From JBCAXA01 sp038534295 (GTDB taxonomy: Bacteria; Pseudomonadota; Gammaproteobacteria; Steroidobacterales; Woeseiaceae), in NCBI GenBank assembly GCA_038534295.1, contig JBCAXA010000001.1:620001-684000 (forward strand): a DNA stretch of 64,000 nucleotides. The letters run 5' to 3'. A program made the position numbers and the translations under genes. Under the pieces are notes generated by a model. That model saw only the letters and a program-made list of their open reading frames with translations, did not search any database and had not been told where the DNA came from. Positions 17,030 through 25,377 of the stretch are shown here, one piece after another (the first letter of the stretch is position 1; each line of letters begins with the position of its first letter).

Positions 17030-17896
17030 CTAGCGCTCGCGTGTTAACGCTAACGCCCGTTGATAAAGGCGATTGCGCGGCGCACCGGTCAGACGCTGAG
17101 CGGCCGCCACTGCCGCCTTCACGGGCAGCTCGTCGAGCAACACCCCGAGCAGACTATCGGTGTCGACCGCGTGGCGTTCGACTGCCTGATCGGCGCTGCC
17201 TGCGATGACCAGCACGAACTCCCCTTTCATGACGATTTCGCCTGCCGCCGCGGCGGCGGCGAGATCGGCCGCGCTGCCGCGATACGTCGATTCGAATTGC
17301 TTGGTCATTTCGCGATGCACACTCAACTGCCGCTCCGGCGGCAGCACATCGGCGAACGCCGCCAGCGTCGCGGCTATTCGGTGCACTGATTCAAACGCCA
17401 CCACCGTGCGGCGCTCCTCGACGAGCTCAGCGACGAAGCGTTGCCGCGCCTCATCGCGCGACGGGATAAAACCGACGAACGTAAACTGATCGACCGGAAG
17501 GCCTGCTATCGACAGCGCGGCGGTAACCGCACTAGGGCCGGGAACGGCGACGGGGTCGACACCAGCGGCGATGGCAGCACGGACGAGACGAAATCCAGGA
17601 TCGCTGATCAGCGGCGTACCGGCATCGCTGACCACCGCAACGTCTTCGCCGAGTTCGAGACGGCGCAGTATGTTGGTGAGCGCCGTCGATTCGTTGTGAT
17701 CGTGCAGCGCCATTTGCGGCGTATGAATGCCGAAATGCGATAGCAAACGACTGGTGTGCCGAGTATCCTCAGCCGCAATCAATGCCACCTCCGACAGCAC
17801 GCTGCGGGCTCGCGCGCTCAAATCGGCGAGGTTCCCGATTGGCGTTGCGACCACATACAGTCGCCCATGGCGGTGCGCTTCAGCCTCTGTGACCAT
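17030..17896 (-). CDS. rsmI: 16S rRNA 2'-O-methyltransferase RsmI (C1402)
   Basis: RsmI methylates the ribose of C1402 in 16S rRNA, the same nucleotide that RsmH modifies on the base. The 288-residue protein, from the ATG at 17896, shows the tetrapyrrole methylase-fold motifs YVVATPIGNLADLS, EDTRHTSRLL, VSDAGTPLISDPG and VPGPSAVTAALS, plus GFIPSR. The length fits E. coli RsmI (286). The frame is open to 17929, but the additional residues are not family-like. It is divergent from lpoA, reproducing the conserved rsmI-lpoA-yraN arrangement. Its stop lies 21 bases from the stop of the converging GT4 gene. Confidence 0.96.
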   Translation of the reverse strand: MVTEAEAHRHGRLYVVATPIGNLADLSARARSVLSEVALIAAEDTRHTSRLLSHFGIHTPQMALHDHNESTALTNILRRLELGEDVAVVSDAGTPLISDPGFRLVRAAIAAGVDPVAVPGPSAVTAALSIAGLPVDQFTFVGFIPSRDEARQRFVAELVEERRTVVAFESVHRIAATLAAFADVLPPERQLSVHREMTKQFESTYRGSAADLAAAAAAGEIVMKGEFVLVIAGSADQAVERHAVDTDSLLGVLLDELPVKAAVAAAQRLTGAPRNRLYQRALALTRER

Positions 17897-17961
17897 CGAA
17901 CCTTCAGGCCTTGTACGGAGTCTCTGCAATAAACCGGGCTAGCATGACACACTCGACTTGT

Positions 17962-19890
17962 ATGAACCGACGCCGACTGCGACGACACCCAGCGCTGAGC
18001 AGCTTGTGGCTGCTTGGCATCACTGTGCTAGCCGGCTGCCAAAGCGTCGGCTCCGGCGTTGATCGCGTGCGTGACAGTGAGTCGCTGGCAGAGTCGGCGA
18101 TTTCAATGACGGACTACGTCGATGCCGCAGCAATTTATGAGCGGCTGGCGAGCCGCGCGGATGCAAGCAACGCGCGTCGCCTGAATACGCTTGCCGCACT
18201 GGCATGGCTCGATGCTGGCGACATCGACCGTGCGGTCGAACTGGCGTCGACACTGTCTGCACCGCAACCCGGCGCACCGGGCGTCGACACGTGGTCGTTG
18301 CTCATGGCCGGTATCGCCACGTCGATGGGCGATTGGGATGACGCACGCACGCGTCTCGACGCCTTGTCATCGCAACCTTTGCCTACTAACCAACGCATTC
18401 GCTATCAGCGCTGGCGCGCGAGCGTGTTGTTCAACGACGCCGACCCAGCACTCGCCACCTCCTATCTCGCGCGCCGCGAACTGTGGCTGACGTCCGAACG
18501 GGCCATCGCCGAGAACCACCAGCTCATCTGGGATGGACTTCGCGCGACATCGATTGAACAGCTTTACGAAGCGCTGGCGGCGACATCCGACCAAACGGTC
18601 CGCGGTTGGATTGAACTCGTGGTCACGACCAATCCAGTTCGTACCAACCCGTCGGCGCTCGCCACCGTCGTCGGCGCTTGGTCGCGACGCTATATCGGCC
18701 ACCCGGCTAACGCGACGTTCGTACCGGCGCTGATCGGCGACGGCGCCGGCATGACCGACGCACCGCGTCAGGTTGCGTTGATTCTGCCGTTGGGCGGGCG
18801 CAGCGAGCGCTTTGCGGCGGCCATTCGCGACGGTTTTCTTGCGGCACACATTGCCGACCTTGCCGACGGAGGTGCGGCGCCACGAATTCGGGTTTACGAC
18901 GTCAGCACCGATGGGGCGACCTTGACCGTGCAGCGCGCCTTGGCGGACGGCGCCGAGATGGTCATCGGACCGCTCACTAAGACAGCTCTGACCGAACTCG
19001 CGTTGCAGCCGGCGCTACCCGTTACGACACTTGCCTTAAATCGTCTGCCGCCAGATGTATTGGCACCGACTGGCCTTTACCAATTCGGACTAGCGCCGGA
19101 AGACGAAGCGCGCGCCGCGGCAGAGCGCGCGATTGGCCTCGGGCTCACGCGTGCCGTTGCGCTCGCGCCGATTGGCGATCTAGGCGAACGATTGTTGACC
19201 AGCTTCGCTACCCACTATCAAGCCTTGGGCGGCACGCTGCTCGATTACGAGCGCTATGATCCGCGCGAGACCGACTTCTCGACGCCGATCAAGCGCGTGA
19301 TGCAAATACAGTCGAGTATCGGGCGGCGCTCGCGATTGCAAAATCTGCTGGGCGAACGGGTCGAATACGAGCCGCGCCGGCGCCAGGACGTCGATATGAT
19401 TTTCATGCCGGCGTCAGCGGCGAGCGCTCGTCAGCTCAAGCCGCAGCTCGCGTTTCATTACTCGGGCGATATTCCGACGTTCGCGACGGCACAGATCGCG
19501 AATGCAGACGGTCGCGATTCGAGCGAGCTCGCCGGTATTGAGTACGCTGAGATTCCGTGGCTGGTGGCGGCGCCGGACAGCCTGACGCCGAGCGCCGAGC
19601 AAATCGCGGTGCACTGGCGCGGCGAGGCGCAGTTTCAGCGACTGTATGCACTCGGTATGGACGCGTATCGACTGATCGACGTGCTCGGCGGTTTTGAACT
19701 TGCCGAACCTTTGGCCGGCGCGAGCGGCAAACTGTCCGTTGATGTCGACGGGGTCGTCCGCCGGCAGCTGGTCTGGTCGCTATTCGACGGCACCGAAGGC
19801 ACCGCCCTGCCGTTGCTCGCGCCGTTGCCCGTAGAACCGATCGAAGAATCCGCATGGCCCGAGGTCGAGGCTCAGATCGGCAGCAATTAG
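17962..19890 (+). CDS. lpoA: LpoA-like outer-membrane lipoprotein, PBP1A activator
   Basis: LpoA reaches from the outer membrane to stimulate the peptidoglycan synthase PBP1A. The 642-residue protein has a lipoprotein signal: basic start MNRRRLRRH, hydrophobic core, and lipobox LAGC with the lipidated cysteine at residue 26. The N-terminal half is helical and TPR-like; the C-terminal half resembles a type I periplasmic binding protein fold (VALILPLGGRSERFAAAIRDGF). An ATG 18 bases earlier (17944) is possible but lengthens the n-region without need. Position between rsmI and yraN is conserved in gammaproteobacteria. The end overlaps yraN by 37 bases. Confidence 0.9.
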   Translation: MNRRRLRRHPALSSLWLLGITVLAGCQSVGSGVDRVRDSESLAESAISMTDYVDAAAIYERLASRADASNARRLNTLAALAWLDAGDIDRAVELASTLSAPQPGAPGVDTWSLLMAGIATSMGDWDDARTRLDALSSQPLPTNQRIRYQRWRASVLFNDADPALATSYLARRELWLTSERAIAENHQLIWDGLRATSIEQLYEALAATSDQTVRGWIELVVTTNPVRTNPSALATVVGAWSRRYIGHPANATFVPALIGDGAGMTDAPRQVALILPLGGRSERFAAAIRDGFLAAHIADLADGGAAPRIRVYDVSTDGATLTVQRALADGAEMVIGPLTKTALTELALQPALPVTTLALNRLPPDVLAPTGLYQFGLAPEDEARAAAERAIGLGLTRAVALAPIGDLGERLLTSFATHYQALGGTLLDYERYDPRETDFSTPIKRVMQIQSSIGRRSRLQNLLGERVEYEPRRRQDVDMIFMPASAASARQLKPQLAFHYSGDIPTFATAQIANADGRDSSELAGIEYAEIPWLVAAPDSLTPSAEQIAVHWRGEAQFQRLYALGMDAYRLIDVLGGFELAEPLAGASGKLSVDVDGVVRRQLVWSLFDGTEGTALPLLAPLPVEPIEESAWPEVEAQIGSN

Positions 19891-20234
19891 GCTGGTCCCA
19901 CGAGTCGCTCGCCCTCGAGTTTCTACGTCGCGAGGGTCTGGCGCTGCTCGCACGCAATTACCATTGTCGCCACGGTGAGATTGATCTCGTCATGCGCGAG
20001 CATGACGTATTGGTCAGCGTCGAAGTCAGATTTCGATCGCGGCGCACGCACGGTGGCGCCGCCCTCAGTATCGATCACGGCAAACAGCGGCGTTGGATGC
20101 AAGCGACCGAACACTTTCTCGCAGTGCGGCCCGAGTTCGCATCGTTATGTGTGCGATTTGACGTCGTTGCGGTGGACGCGGCAGACGGCGACCGCCGGGT
20201 GAGCTGGCTGCGCGATGCGGTGCGGCCGCTCTAG
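19854..20234 (+). CDS. yraN: YraN family protein (UPF0102, endonuclease-like fold)
   Basis: This 126-residue protein belongs to UPF0102, which has a restriction-endonuclease-like fold but no firmly established function. The family core is visible: ARNYHCRHGEIDLVMREHD (residues 33-51), then VSVEVRFRSR with the D-ExV arrangement of PD-(D/E)XK nucleases, and RFDVVAVD. It starts 37 bases inside lpoA in another frame, implying translational coupling. Its stop is 4 bases from the converging sspB stop. A role in recombination or natural transformation is only suggested for relatives. Confidence 0.9.
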   Translation: MARGRGSDRQQLGWSHESLALEFLRREGLALLARNYHCRHGEIDLVMREHDVLVSVEVRFRSRRTHGGAALSIDHGKQRRWMQATEHFLAVRPEFASLCVRFDVVAVDAADGDRRVSWLRDAVRPL

Positions 20235-20238
20235 GGAG

Positions 20239-20643
20239 CTATTTGACGACGCGCAGACGCGGCCCGCGACGGCTGTTGGCGTCCGACGTGTCGTCGGACC
20301 CGGTTGGTGGCCGTGGCTGATCGCCGCCCGGTGAGAAGATCATTCCTTGACCGGTCTCGCGGGCGTAAATACCGAGCACGGCTTTGACCGGCACGGCGAC
20401 GTCAAACGGCCGACCGCTGAATCGAGCGCGAAAACGAATGGCGTCATTATTCATGGCAAGGCCGTGCGCCGCCGAATGACTTATGTTCAAAATGATCTTG
20501 CCGTCGTTGACGTGCTCGGAAGGTACGACTACGTCGGGGTGCGTCGCGTCGACGACGATGTGCGGCGTGTGTCCGTTATCGGTCATCCATTCGTGCATCG
20601 CACGGACGAGATACGGCCGCTTGGAAGCGGTCGGTCCAGCCAT
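20239..20643 (-). CDS. sspB: ClpXP adaptor / specificity-enhancing factor SspB
   Basis: SspB tethers ssrA-tagged polypeptides to the ClpXP protease. The 134-residue protein has the folded substrate-binding domain in residues 5-110 (RPYLVRAMHEWMTDNGHTPH, ILNISHSAAHGL, FSGRPFDVAVPVKAVLGIYA). A low-complexity Pro/Asp/Ser linker follows, and then a short C-terminal ClpX-binding peptide, GPRLRVVK, at the very end. This linker-plus-XB architecture is typical. A GGAG ribosome-binding site precedes the ATG. It lies 105 bases downstream of sspA on the same strand. Confidence 0.95.
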   Translation of the reverse strand: MAGPTASKRPYLVRAMHEWMTDNGHTPHIVVDATHPDVVVPSEHVNDGKIILNISHSAAHGLAMNNDAIRFRARFSGRPFDVAVPVKAVLGIYARETGQGMIFSPGGDQPRPPTGSDDTSDANSRRGPRLRVVK

Positions 20644-20748
20644 TGGGTCTCCAGCCTGCGATTCGACGTCGCGGCGAGCGTCGACAGCCTGAAAGCATAC
20701 ACGCCGACGGGCGCTAGAGTGAAGGGCACTCGGCGGACTAGCGCGCCG

Positions 20749-21378
20749 TCAGAGTCGCATTTCCTGTTCGAGCTCGGTGAGACTCGCTTGAAAGGACGGT
20801 CGGGCAAAAATTCGGTCCATGTATTTGCCGATATGGATGCTGCCTTCACCGAGATCGACACCGTAATGCGGCAAGCGCCACAGGACCGGCGCGATGCTCG
20901 CATCTACGAGCGAGAACTCATCGCTCAAGAAAAACTCTTTGGCGGCGAATACCTCTGCGCTGGCCAGCACGCTTTCGCGGAGCATTTTGCGTGCACGAAC
21001 CGCCTGTTTCTTCTCTTCCTCGGCCTCGATCTCTTCGGCAAGCTGGTACCAATCGGTTTCGATCCGGTACAGCGCTAGCCGAAACTGTGCCCGCGTCACC
21101 GGATCGACCGGCATCAATGGCGGGTGCGGAAATCGCTCGTCGAGATACTCAATAATGACGCGCGAGTCGTAAAGCACCAGATCGCGATCGACCAGGGTCG
21201 GAACGCTGTGATACGGATTTAAGTCCAGCAAATCCTCCGGTAGATCCGGCCCATCGACATTAATGATGTCGATATTGATGCTTTTTTCAGCAAGAACCAG
21301 ACGCGTCCGATGACTGTGCAGACATGTCGGACGCGAAAAAAGGCTCATCACCGAGCGACGGTTCGTGATCACGGCCAT
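20749..21378 (-). CDS. sspA: Stringent starvation protein A
   Basis: SspA is a glutathione S-transferase-fold protein that binds RNA polymerase and affects stationary-phase and acid-stress genes. The 209 residues begin MAVITNRRSVMSLFSRPTC, matching the family start. They include the thioredoxin-like segment VDGPDLPEDLLDLNPYHSVPTLVDRD and the helical domain with the PHYGVDLG motif (surface region used for polymerase contact). It lacks GST catalytic features, as SspA proteins do. A purine-rich ribosome-binding site (AGAGAGGGA) lies before the ATG. It follows petC by 64 bases, so it may be co-transcribed with petABC. Confidence 0.95.
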   Translation of the reverse strand: MAVITNRRSVMSLFSRPTCLHSHRTRLVLAEKSINIDIINVDGPDLPEDLLDLNPYHSVPTLVDRDLVLYDSRVIIEYLDERFPHPPLMPVDPVTRAQFRLALYRIETDWYQLAEEIEAEEEKKQAVRARKMLRESVLASAEVFAAKEFFLSDEFSLVDASIAPVLWRLPHYGVDLGEGSIHIGKYMDRIFARPSFQASLTELEQEMRL

Positions 21379-21442
21379 AGTCCCTCTCTTCCCAGGCTTA
21401 CAGGCTTATCTTGTTGTTTTTGCCGCGGAAAGCCGCTGCGCG

Positions 21443-22231
21443 CTACTTGACGTCTTTCCAGATCTCTTTCTTCAGCATGTAGGCAATGACGAAGAAGAAG
21501 GCAAGGAAGAGCAATACTTTGATACCGATCGAACGCCGCTCGAGCTGCATCGGCTCGCCGATGTAGTCGAGGAAATTAACCGTATCGCGGACCCACTGAT
21601 CAAACTCTTCAGGCGACAACGTACCTTGGGTTACTTCCTCGAAATCGTCGAAGACCTTGATAACGTTACCGTTGGCATCGGTTTCTTCTTTGAACCTGGC
21701 ACGCTGGATGCCCTGGAGCTCCCACAGCACGTTCGGCATGGCCACGTTTTCAATGACCATGTTGTTGACGCCGGTCGCGCGGGAGTCGTCGACGTAATAG
21801 CTACGCAGGAAATTGTAGATGTGATCGGCGCCGCGGCTGCGCGCGATCAACGACAAATCCGGCGGCGCAACACCAAACCAATTCTTGGCATCGTCGGCCG
21901 GCATGTTGACGAGAATCGTGTCGTGGATTTTCTCGCCAGTGAACATCAGGTTTTCAATGACCTGCTCTTCGCTGAGCCCGAGACCGTCAGCCAGCGTGTT
22001 GTAACGCACGTACTTGGCGGAATGGCAACCCGAACAGTAGTTCATGAAGTTGCGGGCACCGCGGCGCAGCGAATCTTGATTGCCGACGTCATTACCGGCG
22101 TGCTCGGCGAAGCGCGGATCGAGCGCACCGCCGGCGGCGAAGACAATCGCGCTGCTCCCGAGGAGCAGCGCGAGACCTAGGGTTGCACCGCGGACCACGC
22201 GGCGTGCTCGCGAGCTACGCATGATAGACAA
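21443..22231 (-). CDS. petC: Cytochrome c1 of the bc1 complex
   Basis: This is the membrane-anchored c-type haem subunit of ubiquinol:cytochrome c reductase, passing electrons from the Rieske centre to soluble cytochrome c. The 262-residue precursor has a cleavable-type signal peptide (hydrophobic 15-33). The haem attachment motif CSGCH is at residues 66-70. Methionine-containing axial ligand candidates follow, with a C-terminal membrane anchor (about 238-254) ending in the basic tail KKEIWKDVK. Its start overlaps the end of petB by 17 bases. The fused b/c1 form seen in some bacteria is not present here. Confidence 0.95.
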   Translation of the reverse strand: MSIMRSSRARRVVRGATLGLALLLGSSAIVFAAGGALDPRFAEHAGNDVGNQDSLRRGARNFMNYCSGCHSAKYVRYNTLADGLGLSEEQVIENLMFTGEKIHDTILVNMPADDAKNWFGVAPPDLSLIARSRGADHIYNFLRSYYVDDSRATGVNNMVIENVAMPNVLWELQGIQRARFKEETDANGNVIKVFDDFEEVTQGTLSPEEFDQWVRDTVNFLDYIGEPMQLERRSIGIKVLLFLAFFFVIAYMLKKEIWKDVK

Positions 22232-23474
22232 CTCGATCGGGGACGGGCTTGGTCTTATCCATCGCGGTGTATACCGGCATCAGCAGGAAGAACGCGAAAT
22301 ACAAGACCGTAAAAATGCGCGACAGCAGCGTGTAGAGACCGGTCGCCGTCTGTGTACCGAGGAACCCGAGTACGATGAAACTGACGACAAAGATGGCCAA
22401 GGCGGCTTTATATATCCAGCCGCGATAGCGAATGCTCTTGACCCGAGCACGATCCAACCACGGCAGGAACAGCGGCAACAGCACAGCGGCGCCCATCAAT
22501 ATGACGCCGAGGAGTTTATCCGGTACCGCGCGCAGAATCGCGTAGAACGGCGTGAAGTACCAGACTGGCGCAATGTGATCGGGGGTTACCAACGGATCAG
22601 CCGGGTCGAAATTGGCATGCTCGAGGAAGTAGCCGCCCATCTCCGGCGCGAAAAACACAACAGCCGAGAACAGCGCCAAGAACACAATGATGGCAACCAG
22701 GTCTTTCGACGTGTGGTACGGCCAGAAGGCGACGCCATCGAGTGGAATGCCGTTTTCGTCCTTGTGTTCCTTGATCTCGATGCCATCCGGGTTGTTCGAG
22801 CCGACTTCGTGCAATGCGAGGATATGCACGACAACCAGCATGACCAATGCCAGCGGCAGTGCAATCACGTGCAGCGCGAAAAAGCGATTCAGCGTGATGT
22901 CGGAGATCGAGTAGTCGCCCCGAATCCACTCGACCAACGTCTCACCGACCACGGGTATCGCGCCGAACAGCGACACGATTACCTGCGCACCCCAGTAGGA
23001 CATCTGTCCCCATGGCAACAGGTAGCCCATAAACGCCTCGGCCATCAGCACGAGGAATATGAGCATGCCGATGATCCAAATGAGCTCACGCGGCTTTTTG
23101 TACGAGCCGTAAAGCATCGCCCGGAACATGTGCAGATAGACGACGACGAAGAACGCCGATGCACCGGTTGAATGGATATACCGAATCAGCCAGCCGCCGG
23201 ATACATCGCGCATGATGTACTCGACCGACGCAAACGCATCGGCGGCAGCCGGTTTGTAATTCATGGTCAGAAAGATGCCGGAAAGGATCTGGATTACCAA
23301 TACCAGCATCGACAGCACGCCGAAGACGTACCAAATGTTGAAATTCTTTGACGCGTAATACTCGGTGACGTGCTCCTTGAGCATTTTCGTCATCGGAAAA
23401 CGGGCGTCGATCCATTGCAGCAGGCCGCCCTTGTCGCCGGCAGCCGAACGAACTTCGGACTCTACTCGGGCCAT
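22215..23474 (-). CDS. petB: Cytochrome b of the bc1 complex
   Basis: This 419-residue integral membrane subunit holds the two b haems and the quinol oxidation and reduction sites. About eight to nine membrane helices are visible. Conserved features are HSTGASAFFVVVYLHMFR with the first haem-ligand histidines, GYLLPWGQMSYWGA near residue 165, the second histidine pair around RFFALHVIALPLALVMLVVVH, and the PEWY-equivalent PVWYFTPFYAILR near residue 305. The PVWY version of the usually conserved PEWY motif is worth noting: the Glu position appears to be Val. Overlaps petC at its end; petA lies one base upstream. Confidence 0.95.
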   Translation of the reverse strand: MARVESEVRSAAGDKGGLLQWIDARFPMTKMLKEHVTEYYASKNFNIWYVFGVLSMLVLVIQILSGIFLTMNYKPAAADAFASVEYIMRDVSGGWLIRYIHSTGASAFFVVVYLHMFRAMLYGSYKKPRELIWIIGMLIFLVLMAEAFMGYLLPWGQMSYWGAQVIVSLFGAIPVVGETLVEWIRGDYSISDITLNRFFALHVIALPLALVMLVVVHILALHEVGSNNPDGIEIKEHKDENGIPLDGVAFWPYHTSKDLVAIIVFLALFSAVVFFAPEMGGYFLEHANFDPADPLVTPDHIAPVWYFTPFYAILRAVPDKLLGVILMGAAVLLPLFLPWLDRARVKSIRYRGWIYKAALAIFVVSFIVLGFLGTQTATGLYTLLSRIFTVLYFAFFLLMPVYTAMDKTKPVPDRVVYHA

Positions 23475-23475
23475 C

Positions 23476-24066
23476 TCACGCTACTCCTTCTTCGGCACCA
23501 ACCAGGATGCGGTCGTCGCCGACAAATCGATATGGTGGAACAGCGAGGTTAAGCGGTGCCGGTACGCCTTTGTAGACGCGTCCGGCAAGGTCGAACTTCG
23601 ACCCGTGACAGGGGCAGTAAAAACCGCCGAACCAATCGGCGCCGAGGTCGGCCGGCTGGATTTCGAAGCGTTCCACCGGCGCGCAGCCTAAGTGCGTGCA
23701 GCTGCCGATGACGACCAACCACTCAGGGCGCTGTGAGCGGTGCGGGTTGGCGGCAAACTCGGGCTGCTGCGGCTCTTCGGAATTGGGGTCGCGCAGTACA
23801 GCGTCGTTTTGCGCGAGTCGCTCGATCATCTCTGGCGTGCGGCGCAGCACCCAAACCGGCTTGCCCCGCCACTCGTAGCGGACCATGGCGCCCACGTCGA
23901 TCGGCGACAAATCAATTTCAACCGGCGCTCCCAGCGCCTGCGCGCGTGCGCTCGGCTTGAGTGAGACGACGAAGGGCGCCAGCGCAAAAGCGGTACCCAC
24001 TCCTCCAGTTACGGCCGTTGCCATCGACAGGAAGTGCCGACGACTGCTCTTGGCGTTGTCTGACAT
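23476..24066 (-). CDS. petA: Rieske iron-sulfur protein of the bc1 complex
   Basis: This subunit carries the 2Fe-2S cluster that accepts the first electron from ubiquinol. The 196-residue protein starts with a twin-arginine-type signal anchor (SSRRHFLSMATAV) and hydrophobic helix to about residue 32. The two cluster-binding boxes are CTHLGC and CPCHGS, supplying two Cys and two His plus the bridging disulfide cysteines. A clear GAGGAG ribosome-binding site lies six bases before the ATG. It is the first gene of the petABC operon. The 234-base gap to the divergent DegS-like gene must hold both promoters. Confidence 0.96.
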   Translation of the reverse strand: MSDNAKSSRRHFLSMATAVTGGVGTAFALAPFVVSLKPSARAQALGAPVEIDLSPIDVGAMVRYEWRGKPVWVLRRTPEMIERLAQNDAVLRDPNSEEPQQPEFAANPHRSQRPEWLVVIGSCTHLGCAPVERFEIQPADLGADWFGGFYCPCHGSKFDLAGRVYKGVPAPLNLAVPPYRFVGDDRILVGAEEGVA

Positions 24067-24300
24067 CGAAAGCTCCTCGCGGCCCCGCCCATGCGAGACC
24101 TGCTATGATCAAAACTGTGTTGCGAGCCGTTGGACCGGCGGCCGCGGATGAGGTTGCGGAGTGGACGGTTTTGTCGAGGCGCAAACCACACCCAAAACTA
24201 GCCGGGCATTATACACATCGCATCTTTTGAGTGGGTACTGACCGCACACCTTCAAGCATCGACCGAGCGGCGTCGATTTTTTGACCAGCAGACTGCGAAA

Positions 24301-25362
24301 ATGACCCTCGATTTCTTGCACCGCTGGGTCGCCACCGGCTTGGCGCTGGCATTCCTGGTGGTGCTGGTTCGCCCGGACCTGCTGCCGGCCTTGCGTCGCG
24401 CCGACAGCGCCGACGGTTACGCGGACGCCGTACGGCTGAGCGCACCGGCGGTCGCCAATATCTACACGTCGCGCTACGTGCTGAGCCCCGATCCGAGCGA
24501 AATCGCGCGCAGCGAAACCGACCTCGGGTCCGCCGTCGTCTTGGACGACCGTGGCCACGTCATCACGAACTACCACCTGGTGAGCGCCGCCGAGGACATC
24601 TGGGTACAGCTATCCGACGGTCGGGTTGCCGAGCCGGTGCTGGTCGGCGTCGACCCTGAGACCGACCTCGCGCTGTTGCGCATCGATTTAGGCGATTTGC
24701 CTACGATAACGCTTGGCCGCTCAAACGACGTCCAGATCGGCGACGTCGTGCTCGCCATCGGCAACCCGTATGGGCTGACCCAAACCGTCACGCAGGGCAT
24801 CGTCAGCGCGACCGGCCGTGGCCTTCTCGGCCTCAGCAATTTTGAGGACTTCATTCAAACCGATGCCGCAATCAATCGCGGTAACTCGGGCGGCGCGCTC
24901 GTCAATACCCGTGGCGAATTGGTCGGCATCAACACCGCCACCCTCGCCGAAGAGCAATCCACCGAGGGCATCAGTTTCGCCATCCCGGTAAATCTCGTAC
25001 TCGGCGTCGTCAACGACCTCATTGAGCACGGCCGAGTCATTCGCGGCTGGCTGGGCCTACAGCCGCACGCGGAGATCCTCCGCCACGAGCAGTTACGTCG
25101 GCGCGGCATCGTCAGTGAGACGGGCAGCGGCATTTTGCTGGAGCAGGTCTATGAGAATGGCCCAGGTTGGAAAGCAGGGCTGCGCCGCAACGACATCGTG
25201 ACCCACCTCAACGACGTTCCGATTCGCTCGCGCCAACAGGCGCTCAGACAAGTGGCTGGATTAAAACCCGGCGAAGCCGTGCGGATCCGCGGCTACCGCG
25301 GCACGCAGGCGTTTCGCGCCGAAGCCGTCGCCGGCGAACGGCCCATCGCCGGTCTGCGCTAG
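24301..25362 (+). CDS. degS: DegS/AlgW-type periplasmic serine protease
   Basis: This membrane-anchored HtrA family protease probably senses misfolded outer-membrane proteins and starts cleavage of an anti-sigma-E factor. The 353-residue length equals DegS (355) rather than DegP or DegQ. A single N-terminal membrane anchor covers about 8-24. The catalytic triad is H92 (TNYHLV), D122 (TDLALLRI) and S196 (GNSGGAL). One PDZ domain follows (about 255-345). No cleavable signal or second PDZ domain is seen. It is monocistronic and converges on murA with a 15-base gap. The gene name is by architecture; AlgW is an equally good label. Confidence 0.88.
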   Translation: MTLDFLHRWVATGLALAFLVVLVRPDLLPALRRADSADGYADAVRLSAPAVANIYTSRYVLSPDPSEIARSETDLGSAVVLDDRGHVITNYHLVSAAEDIWVQLSDGRVAEPVLVGVDPETDLALLRIDLGDLPTITLGRSNDVQIGDVVLAIGNPYGLTQTVTQGIVSATGRGLLGLSNFEDFIQTDAAINRGNSGGALVNTRGELVGINTATLAEEQSTEGISFAIPVNLVLGVVNDLIEHGRVIRGWLGLQPHAEILRHEQLRRRGIVSETGSGILLEQVYENGPGWKAGLRRNDIVTHLNDVPIRSRQQALRQVAGLKPGEAVRIRGYRGTQAFRAEAVAGERPIAGLR

Positions 25363-25377
25363 GGGTTGGCCGAACGC

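Noticed and set aside
22080..23171. 363-codon open frame antisense to petB and petC
   Set aside because: It mirrors cytochrome b coding sequence and has charged, domain-free composition.
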